Shown: piece after piece, positions 4,407-9,096 of the stretch
How the letters are laid out: each line of letters begins with the position of its first letter
How positions within the stretch are numbered: position 1 is the stretch's first letter
Assembly: GCA_030432135.1 (NCBI GenBank)
Contig: JAUIHD010000013.1
Span: forward strand, 1 to 9,096
Source: a bacterium
GTDB taxonomy: Bacteria; Patescibacteriota; Minisyncoccia; Phycocordibacterales; 1-14-0-10-42-12
Length of the DNA stretch: 9,096 nucleotides
Reading direction: 5' to 3'
Translations under genes and position numbers: made by a program
The notes under the pieces: model-generated
What the model saw: the letters and a program-made list of their open reading frames with translations, nothing else
The model's database searches: none
What the model was told of the DNA's origin: nothing

Positions 4407-4811
4407 ATGCTTAGTTTATTTCCATCTTTACTCGATTTTGGACCACTGGCACCCACATTTCTACGCTTTGTAGTAGGGTTTATTTTTATCGATATCGGAT
4501 ACTTCTCAATTATCCGCACAAAAAGTACATGGGGTCTTTTACTCACTCTTCTAGGAAAAAATCCAGAAAGCGTATGGCGAAAAATATTGGGTGGCATTGA
4601 GCTTATTGGCGGCGTAATACTTCTCATGGGTCTATATACACAAGGGGCCGCACTTGTACTGGTACTTATAACACTATTTAAACTTCTCGTTGAATACAAG
4701 GAGCCGAGTTTTGTAAGAAGAGATTTTATTTTCTATCTTTTACTATTTGTGGTCACACTCTCACTTCTTATCACTGGACCAGGAGCGTTTTCATTTGACC
4801 TACCCCTATAA
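4407..4811 (+). CDS. DoxX-family integral membrane protein (134 aa)
   Basis: DoxX-like proteins are small four-helix inner-membrane proteins; members have been linked to quinone or redox functions, but the role of this one is unknown. Predicted helices lie at about 14-33 (PLAPTFLRFVVGFIFIDIGY), 60-76 (after the amphipathic ESVWRK), 78-95 and 107-123. Family features are the first helix with LR..VGFIFID.GY, GGIELIGGVILLMGLYTQGAA in helices 2-3, and the ending ITGPGAFSFDLPL, which resembles the GPGAFSLD ending common in DoxX proteins. The length is typical. ATG 4407 is the first codon after an extended -10 box and there is no Shine-Dalgarno, so the mRNA is probably leaderless. A bulged hairpin and then a tRNA gene follow on the same strand. 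Confidence 0.85.
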   Translation: MLSLFPSLLDFGPLAPTFLRFVVGFIFIDIGYFSIIRTKSTWGLLLTLLGKNPESVWRKILGGIELIGGVILLMGLYTQGAALVLVLITLFKLLVEYKEPSFVRRDFIFYLLLFVVTLSLLITGPGAFSFDLPL

Positions 4812-4831
4812 GTAGACGCTCTTTTATTTTT

Positions 4832-4860
4832 TTGCTATCTTTCGTATCTGTACGAAGCAA
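4832..4860 (+). other. Bulged hairpin between DoxX gene and tRNA-Lys
   Basis: TTGC (4832-4835) pairs with GCAA (4857-4860) and TTCGTA (4841-4846) with TACGAA (4851-4856), loop TCTG, with a 5-nt bulge on the left. T-runs precede rather than follow it, so it is not a classical terminator. TGC-TATCTT (4833-4841) inside it could be an extended -10 box for the tRNA. Confidence 0.4.
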
Positions 4861-4861
4861 T

Positions 4862-4934
4862 CCGCCCATAGCTCAGTTGGTAGAGCAGTCGCCTCTTAAG
4901 CGAACGGTCGTAGGTTCGAATCCTACTGGGCGGA
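4862..4934 (+). tRNA. tRNA-Lys (anticodon CTT)
   Basis: A complete cloverleaf can be drawn. The acceptor stem pairs CCGCCCA with TGGGCGG. T8-A9 is followed by the D-arm GCTC-AGTTGGTA-GAGC, the anticodon loop CTCTTAA with anticodon CTT reading AAG, and the T-arm GTAGG-TTCGAAT-CCTAC, with discriminator A. The anticodon stem has a G-A opposition at pair 27-43. CCA is not encoded (CAA follows the discriminator), so a CCA-adding enzyme is needed. Confidence 0.95.
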
Positions 4935-4943
4935 CAAGTGAGT

Positions 4944-4975
4944 AACATGAAAATATGCTTGTACATTTTCATGTT
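4944..4975 (+). repeat. 11-bp inverted repeat 10 nt downstream of the tRNA
   Basis: AACATGAAAAT (4944-4954) and its exact complement ATTTTCATGTT (4965-4975) flank a 10-nt loop. It is AT-rich with no following U-tract. It could be a tRNA 3'-trailer structure or a processing signal. The palindrome GTTCGAAC (4973-4980) overlaps its right arm. Confidence 0.55.
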
Positions 4976-5021
4976 CGAACGTAGTCCCTCAGTCGATAGA
5001 TTGGGTGGACCCGTTTTTAAA

Positions 5022-5061
5022 TTTACACCAACTTGTTTTTATATAAAAAATAATGAATACT
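5022..5061 (+). promoter_or_regulatory. AT-rich probable promoter region of the 5097 gene
   Basis: Several partial boxes overlap: TTTACA (5022-5027), TATAAA (5042-5047), and TTGTTT (5033-5038) spaced 17 bp from AATACT (5056-5061). I cannot choose between them. The rest of the 162-nt gap from 4935 to 5096 holds only the inverted repeat and a weak GGG-TGGA-CCC hairpin with GTTTTT (5003-5018). Confidence 0.35.
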
Positions 5062-5082
5062 CTTTGTAGGTAGGACACAAAC

Positions 5083-5088
5083 AGGAGG
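5083..5088 (+). promoter_or_regulatory. Shine-Dalgarno AGGAGG that decides the start at 5097
   Basis: AGGAGG ends 2 nt before ATG 5091 and 8 nt before the in-frame ATG 5097. Only the second has usable spacing. Confidence 0.78.
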
Positions 5089-5096
5089 AGATGACT

Positions 5097-5300
5097 ATGA
5101 CTAGAGCAACTAGAGTCGTTATTATTCCCGCAGAGACGGTTCTCGCGCTCTGCGGCGGAACGTTCCCTAAAAGCAACGGTTTCGCATGGGACAGGGCCCC
5201 CTATTTTAGGCTCATCGAAGACATCCTTCATCCATGCGACAATTCTGGCGAATTGTTACCTGGCCCAGGCTTTAAGGTACAGATGACATTAACACCTTGA
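5097..5300 (+). CDS. Small GC-rich protein of unknown function (67 aa)
   Basis: Not recognised. The 67 residues begin MTRATRVVIIPAETVLALCGG and contain a hydrophobic beta-like strand (RVVIIP), a Gly/Pro-rich middle (GGTFPKSNGFAWDRAP), a short helix (YFRLIEDILH), two cysteines (C19 and C47) and the ending PGPGFKVQMTLTP. It has no membrane segment or clear signal peptide; it may be a small beta-rich domain. It resembles the other small units in the window in its strong Shine-Dalgarno, higher GC than the adjacent holA, separate promoter region and hairpin at the end. It lies between tRNA-Lys and the 3' end of the leftward tsaE-polA-holA operon. A leftward open frame over the same bases has no ribosome site and is judged a shadow. 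Confidence 0.68.
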   Translation: MTRATRVVIIPAETVLALCGGTFPKSNGFAWDRAPYFRLIEDILHPCDNSGELLPGPGFKVQMTLTP

Positions 5301-5319
5301 CGCAAGTTCATCGCTTTGC

Positions 5320-5349
5320 AAGGGCTCGATCCTCGGGCCCTTTCGTTCT
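5320..5349 (+). terminator. Terminator-like hairpin between convergent genes
   Basis: AAGGGCTCGA (5320-5329) pairs with TCGGGCCCTT (5333-5342) over 10 bp with one G-U pair and a TCC loop; TCGTTCT follows. The U-tract is weak and overlaps the holA stop. The stem may also serve the leftward operon, without a U-tract on that strand. Confidence 0.6.
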
Positions 5350-6064
5350 ATAAACCAAGCACCCACCTTTCTAGAGAGATATTAAGACCTTCACTTTGTA
5401 AACGTGATGTATGAATGAGATGCATGAGACTTCTTGGCATCTGTTCAATTTCTTTAGGAGAATATTTTTGTTGAGCTTTTTGAGATTTTGTATATACAAA
5501 AGGTTTTAGACCAGAAGTTTTAGCATTTGCCCCTTTTTGAGCTTGCGCAATTGCTCTTGCCTGCCAAAACAAAAGCCCGTGTACCTCTTCTGGACTCTTC
5601 CCTGATGCAAGAGCTTCGAGATACAAGGACCACAACTTTATTTTATCTCGATACAGTAGTGCGTCAGTTATTGCGAAAATATTAAAGTCTTCTTTCTTTT
5701 TTTCTTTAGTATCACTTTCCACTATTTTTTCACTGTGTTTTTCTAGAAGTTTTTTCTGTGGTGCAAGCAGTTTTGTCTCAAGTAATACAAAAATAGATTC
5801 TGAGGATTTCATAGCTGGTAAAATTGCTTTGATTTCTTTTTCTTCCACCATTCCAACTCCAAAGATATTGTCTACAAATACAATATGCTTCGGGTCAAAA
5901 AGACCACTCCCCGCAGAAAGTTCCTCTAAATTTCCAAAAGAAAAATTATCTTCATTCAATGAAAAAAGTTCCGCGTCAGGACGCTTATTCTGTAGTTTTT
6001 CAATAAGCCCATGAGCTTTTTTTCTTAAAACATTTTGTTCTGTTCCTAAAAATAAATAGATCAT
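5348..6064 (-). CDS. holA: DNA polymerase III delta subunit-like protein (HolA)
   Basis: HolA opens the beta sliding clamp within the clamp-loader complex during replication. This 238-residue protein is shorter than E. coli HolA (343) and divergent. The N-terminus MIYLFLGTEQNVLRKKA fits the start of the delta subunit, where a degenerate P-loop region follows the first strand. GSGLFDPKHIVFVDNIFG (about residues 52-69) and SESIFVLLETKL (about 87-99) match the strand pattern of the AAA-like domain. The C-terminal helical collar has SPEEVHGLLFWQARAIAQA, KYSPKEIEQM and LNISLERWVLGL. A frame open to 6112 exists, but ATG 6064 is preferred: it starts exactly at MIYLFLG and follows the polA stop by one base (TAA-T-ATG), implying translational coupling. 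It is the last gene of tsaE-polA-holA. The assignment rests on pattern and context rather than on catalytic residues. Confidence 0.72.
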   Translation of the reverse strand: MIYLFLGTEQNVLRKKAHGLIEKLQNKRPDAELFSLNEDNFSFGNLEELSAGSGLFDPKHIVFVDNIFGVGMVEEKEIKAILPAMKSSESIFVLLETKLLAPQKKLLEKHSEKIVESDTKEKKKEDFNIFAITDALLYRDKIKLWSLYLEALASGKSPEEVHGLLFWQARAIAQAQKGANAKTSGLKPFVYTKSQKAQQKYSPKEIEQMPRSLMHLIHTSRLQSEGLNISLERWVLGL

Positions 6065-6065
6065 A

Positions 6066-8414
6066 TTATTTATCCATCTCACCCCAGTTTGTACCAACGG
6101 CTTCGTTTGCAAGTATAGGCACGCCTTTTGTCATTTTTTTATCAACCACCGTTTCCATAATATTTTGGATAACTGGTGCGATTTCGTCGACAACTTTTTT
6201 ATCTATCTCGTAAATAACTTCATCGTGGATCTGAAGAATAAGATTCACCTTACCTACTAATTTTCTTTTTTTAATCTCATTATCAATACGCACCATAGCA
6301 AGTTTCATAATATCTGCATTTGAACCCTGAATAGGCGCATTCATTGCCATACGTTCCGCTTGGGCTCGAATGAATGGTAACCGGGACTTAAGTCCAGGAA
6401 ACCTTCGTTTACGTCCATACATTGTCTCTGTATATCCAGTTCGCGTTGCATCTCTTTTTACATCTTCAATATATTTCGCAAGCCCCGAATAAGCTTCAAA
6501 ATACTGATTGTAAAATTCCTGAGCCTCTTTTCTTTCGGTTCCTAGGTTTGCCCGGAGTGCATTAACTCCCATGCCGTACAGGATTCCGAAGTTGATCACT
6601 TTTGCAACACGGCGCATATCATGCGTAACATCTTTTTCATCAACATGAAAAACTCGTGCCGCAACAGCTGCATGAACATCTTTTCCGTGTTTAAAAATAT
6701 CAATAAGTCCTTCGTCTTCTGACAAAATAGCCGCGATACGAAGCTCGATTTGCGAGTAGTCAAAGGCCGCAAGAATATTTCCTTTTTCTGCAACAAATGC
6801 TTTACGGATCTCCTTCCCTCTATCGCCTTTTATAGGAATATTTTGTAAGTTTGGGTTTCTCGATGACATACGCCCTGTTGTAGTCCCTGTTTGCACAAAC
6901 TCTGCGTGTAGCCGTCCATCACCTGCAACGCTTTGTGGAAGTGCATCTATGTACGTACCAAGAAGTTTCGCGAGCTCTCTGTACTCAAGTACTAACGGTA
7001 TGATCGGGTGTTCATCTTTAAGTTTTTCAAGCTCTGACTCCTTTGTAGATTTCTGGCCAGTGCTTGTCTTTTTTTGCCTCGATATAACAAGGCCTAGTTC
7101 ATCAAAAAGCACTTCAGCAAGCTGCTTTGGAGATGCAACATTAAATTCCCGTCCAGCATGCTTCCATATTTTTTTCTCAATTAAATCGAGTTCTTTATGA
7201 TACTTATCACCAAGTTGTTTAAGATACACAGTGTCTAGCTTTACTCCATTTACCTGCATATCTTTCACAACAGAGATCAGTGGCTGCTCGATGTGTTCAT
7301 ACACATAATCAAGTTTTTCTTTTTTTATTTCTTCAATAAGTTTTTTATGTGCCTCTTCAAGCGAATCTTTTTTTGTATACCTCAAAATATCTTCGAGATC
7401 AGCATCTCCTTTCTCAGAATCTATAAGCCACATCATCACCTGAGACTCAATTAGTTTTACAGTATTTACCTTTTTCTCCTCTTTCTTTTCCTCCTTAATA
7501 TCAAAAAATTTCTTTACTCGGTCATTAAGAGACTTAAATTCAAGTTCTTTAAAGAGATTTATTATTTTTTCTGGCACCACCATCTCTCTCCACTCTTTCT
7601 TGGGAATATCAAAAGTAAGTGGTGCGTCTCGACGGATTGTTGCAAGCATTTTCGAAAATTCAGCCTCTTCTTCATTTTCTAACAAAAGATCTACCATGCG
7701 CTGCTTTATACCTTTATCTATGAGCTTGTCTGGATTTTTTTTGAGAGTTTTATAAATATCTTCAATTGTTCCAAAGTTGGTGATAAGGTCGGTAGCAGTT
7801 TTTTCTCCAATACCTTTCACTCCGATAATGTTGTCTGATGGATCACCTCGAAGCCCTTTGTAGTCCGGAAGAAGTTTTGGTTCAAAACCGAACCGCTCTT
7901 TAACTGCCTCTTCGTTATACAAAATAGTATCTTTCACTCCTTTTCGGAGGGTATATACAAGCACCTTGTCACCATCGACAAGCTGCAGTGTATCCATGTC
8001 TCCCGAAGCAATAACTATCCTGTATCCTTTTTTATTTTTAAATTTCTCTACAAATGTTCCGAGAAGGTCGTCTGCCTCAAACCCCTCTGCTTCAAAAGAA
8101 GGTATTCCGAATACTTTAAACACATCTCGTGCTCGTTTTATCTGAGATACAAGCTCATCATCTGCTTCTTTTCGACCCGCTTTATAATCATCATATGCAG
8201 CATGTCTGTATGTTGGTTTTGGGAGGTCAAAACATGCATACATTGCGTATGGTTTGAATTCTTGGATTATAGAAAGAAGCATCAAAGAAAGGCCGTAAAG
8301 TGCTCCCGTTGGTTCACCTTTACTCGATGCAAAATCAGGGAGCGCATGATACGCACGATGGATAATCGCATGGGAGTCTAGTAGAACAATTGTTTTTGCA
8401 TCAGTCTTTGTCAT
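6066..8414 (-). CDS. polA: DNA polymerase I (5' nuclease plus polymerase, no proofreading motifs)
   Basis: The enzyme fills gaps and removes RNA primers or flaps in replication and repair. Residues 1 to about 295 are the 5'-nuclease domain: LLDSHAIIHRAYHAL at the start, EADDLLGTF (113-121), ASGDMDTLQLV (136-146) and GLRGDPSDNIIGVKGIGEKT (187-206) with the metal-binding Asp residues. A lysine-rich linker (about 303-320) leads into only about 60 residues before the polymerase palm and thumb begin near 375. The DxE and YxxxD proofreading motifs are not seen, which fits a length of 782 against 928 in E. coli. Polymerase motif A is FDYSQIELR (551-559), motif B RRVAKVINFGILYG (601-614, with F609 at the ddNTP-selectivity position) and motif C IHDEV (729-733). 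ATG 8414 overlaps the end of tsaE by 14 nt, and holA follows after one base. Confidence 0.97.
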   Translation of the reverse strand: MTKTDAKTIVLLDSHAIIHRAYHALPDFASSKGEPTGALYGLSLMLLSIIQEFKPYAMYACFDLPKPTYRHAAYDDYKAGRKEADDELVSQIKRARDVFKVFGIPSFEAEGFEADDLLGTFVEKFKNKKGYRIVIASGDMDTLQLVDGDKVLVYTLRKGVKDTILYNEEAVKERFGFEPKLLPDYKGLRGDPSDNIIGVKGIGEKTATDLITNFGTIEDIYKTLKKNPDKLIDKGIKQRMVDLLLENEEEAEFSKMLATIRRDAPLTFDIPKKEWREMVVPEKIINLFKELEFKSLNDRVKKFFDIKEEKKEEKKVNTVKLIESQVMMWLIDSEKGDADLEDILRYTKKDSLEEAHKKLIEEIKKEKLDYVYEHIEQPLISVVKDMQVNGVKLDTVYLKQLGDKYHKELDLIEKKIWKHAGREFNVASPKQLAEVLFDELGLVISRQKKTSTGQKSTKESELEKLKDEHPIIPLVLEYRELAKLLGTYIDALPQSVAGDGRLHAEFVQTGTTTGRMSSRNPNLQNIPIKGDRGKEIRKAFVAEKGNILAAFDYSQIELRIAAILSEDEGLIDIFKHGKDVHAAVAARVFHVDEKDVTHDMRRVAKVINFGILYGMGVNALRANLGTERKEAQEFYNQYFEAYSGLAKYIEDVKRDATRTGYTETMYGRKRRFPGLKSRLPFIRAQAERMAMNAPIQGSNADIMKLAMVRIDNEIKKRKLVGKVNLILQIHDEVIYEIDKKVVDEIAPVIQNIMETVVDKKMTKGVPILANEAVGTNWGEMDK

Positions 8415-8844
8415 AAAAAGTTAGTTTTCGTGTACTTTCATCTATTGTCTCAAACTCAATTTTTTTTATTTCTTCTGGAAGAATCGAGAAAATATGCTCT
8501 GGCCATTCTATAAAAATAAGGTTTGTTTTTTTCTGTAGTGTACTTTCAAATTTAAGCGGTTTCATTTCTTCTCCTGTTTCGAGACGATATGCGTCTATAT
8601 GGATAAACTCAGTAAAACCTTGAAAATCTATAGGGTAACTTTTTTGGATAACAAATGTAGGACTTGTAACGTCATCCTCTATTCCGAGAAGCTTAGCGAC
8701 CTCTTTAGTAAAAGCGGTTTTACCTGCCCCTAAATTCCCAGAAAGACCGACAATAGTAGCGCCATCCCTTGGTGCTAGATCTTTTATATATTGTCGGGCT
8801 TCTTCTTGTAGGTCAGCCAGGTTATCTACCAAAACTTCTCTCAT
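8401..8844 (-). CDS. tsaE: tRNA threonylcarbamoyladenosine biosynthesis ATPase TsaE
   Basis: TsaE is the small ATPase that works with TsaB and TsaD to make t6A at position 37 of tRNAs reading ANN codons. The 147-residue protein has the Walker A motif GLSGNLGAGKT (33-43), the switch segment TSPTFVIQKSY (60-70), HIDAYRL (82-88) and the Walker-B-like FIEWPE (111-116), in the usual order and at about the usual length. ATG 8844 is supported by an extended -10 box exactly 6 nt upstream and the absence of a Shine-Dalgarno, so the operon mRNA is probably leaderless. It heads the tsaE-polA-holA operon and its last 14 nt overlap polA. The terminator of the upstream gene lies just beyond the promoter and insulates the operon. 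Confidence 0.96.
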   Translation of the reverse strand: MREVLVDNLADLQEEARQYIKDLAPRDGATIVGLSGNLGAGKTAFTKEVAKLLGIEDDVTSPTFVIQKSYPIDFQGFTEFIHIDAYRLETGEEMKPLKFESTLQKKTNLIFIEWPEHIFSILPEEIKKIEFETIDESTRKLTFYDKD

Positions 8845-8850
8845 GGAGCC

Positions 8851-8859
8851 ATTTTACCA
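8851..8859 (-). promoter_or_regulatory. Extended -10 promoter of tsaE-polA-holA, likely leaderless
   Basis: On minus, TGG-TAAAAT (8859-8851) is followed by exactly 6 nt (GGCTCC) and ATG 8844. No Shine-Dalgarno fits in the gap. Confidence 0.58.
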
Positions 8860-8870
8860 TTTTTAAGTAT

Positions 8871-8906
8871 GAGAAAGGGCGCCTCGGCTTGAAAGCCTCG
8901 GCGCCC
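8871..8906 (-). terminator. Intrinsic terminator of the right-edge gene
   Basis: GGGCGCC (8877-8883) pairs with GGCGCCC (8900-8906). After a TC/TC internal mismatch, GGCT and AGCC pair around a TGAA loop. On minus, TTTCTC follows, a short U-tract. The octamer GCCTCGGC occurs twice as a direct repeat within the stem (8881-8888, 8895-8902). Confidence 0.8.
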
Positions 8907-8920
8907 GTTGTTGTGACCGA

Positions 8921-9096
8921 TCATTTCGGCCGAATAACTCCGTCCCGACCCACGTAGTGCGTCTCGGAACGAAATTCGATTGGTACTTGCGGAGTGCCGT
9001 CTTGGTCGACGACAATCTCCCAGTGACCCACAGTGTTCTCCTGGCCATTTGACCAGTACCAACCCCAGTTGATTCGGAGGTACGCCGTCCGAGAGA
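8921..9096 (-). CDS. 3' end of a GC-rich gene with aromatic-rich product (57 aa visible)
   Basis: The start lies beyond the right edge; the frame is open from 9094 down to TGA at 8923-8921. The visible product reads naturally: YLRINWGWYW, GHWEIVVDQDGTPQVP, RSETHYVGRDGVIRPK. It has alternating hydrophobic and polar residues typical of beta strands and a cluster of Trp/Tyr residues. The other two frames on this strand contain longer ATG-started stretches but read as random Arg/Ser-rich sequence and are rejected. The stop lies 15 nt before a terminator. I do not recognise the family. GC-rich composition and an own terminator group it with the other small units of the window. Confidence 0.7.
   Translation of the reverse strand, partial: SRTAYLRINWGWYWSNGQENTVGHWEIVVDQDGTPQVPIEFRSETHYVGRDGVIRPK

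Noticed and set aside
4913..5010. Possible attachment-site duplication of the tRNA 3' end (GTTCGAA and TGGGCGGAC versus GTTCGAAC and TGGGTGGAC downstream)
   Set aside because: The two pieces are spaced differently (about 13 versus 29 nt), the match is short and imperfect, and no integrase gene is present.
4989..5231. Leftward frame over the 5097-5300 gene
   Set aside because: It has no Shine-Dalgarno or -10 box at its start, and the + gene has AGGAGG at correct spacing and a hairpin after its stop.
8841..9062. Two leftward ATG-started frames over the right edge
   Set aside because: Their products are Arg/Ser/Gly-rich and run into the terminator stem; the third frame gives a protein-like sequence that stops before it.

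Overview
The window looks like chromosome of a streamlined, AT-leaning Candidate Phyla Radiation bacterium (Patescibacteria, most like Parcubacteria/Paceibacteria). The signs are a CPR-style Fpg zinc finger ending Cys-x2-His, a short DNA polymerase I with no recognisable proofreading motifs, a minimal SpoU/TrmH methylase, a secreted cysteine-rich lamin-tail-like protein of a type I associate with this group, a tRNA gene without encoded CCA, and very tight packing. This placement is inference; no rRNA is present to confirm it.

Layout, left to right. The 3' end of a murE-like Mur ligase (1-390). Three tandem small GC-rich genes (426-683, 789-1265, 1369-1668), each with its own terminator. fpg/mutM (1729-2664) and the lamin-tail-like secreted protein (2674-3537), both on +. 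A small two-helix membrane protein on - (3606-3878). A trmH-like gene on - (3978-4388) whose C-terminal motif has been lost to another frame. A divergent DoxX-family membrane protein (4407-4811), then tRNA-Lys(CTT) (4862-4934). Another small GC-rich gene (5097-5300). A leftward operon tsaE-polA-holA (8844 down to 5348) whose genes overlap or abut. At the right edge, the 3' end of another leftward GC-rich gene (8921-9096).

Two styles of gene are interleaved. The conserved genes are AT-rich, have no Shine-Dalgarno sequence, and where they head a transcript they carry a -10 box 6-8 nt before the ATG, so they are probably translated from leaderless mRNAs. The six small lineage-specific genes are GC-richer. 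The five whose 5' ends are visible have strong Shine-Dalgarno sequences, and all six end in a hairpin terminator or terminator-like hairpin. Two of those terminators share an identical 24-nt perfect palindrome. These units sit only at operon boundaries, in either orientation, and look like self-contained monocistronic modules. This two-tier architecture is the most interesting feature of the window.

Functionally, the conserved part covers cell-wall synthesis (murE), base-excision repair and repair/replication synthesis (fpg, polA, holA), tRNA modification (tsaE, trmH-like) and one tRNA. The products of the small genes are unknown, apart from a likely DUF6915-family member (789-1265), a possible zinc-binding protein (426-683) and a membrane protein (3606-3878).
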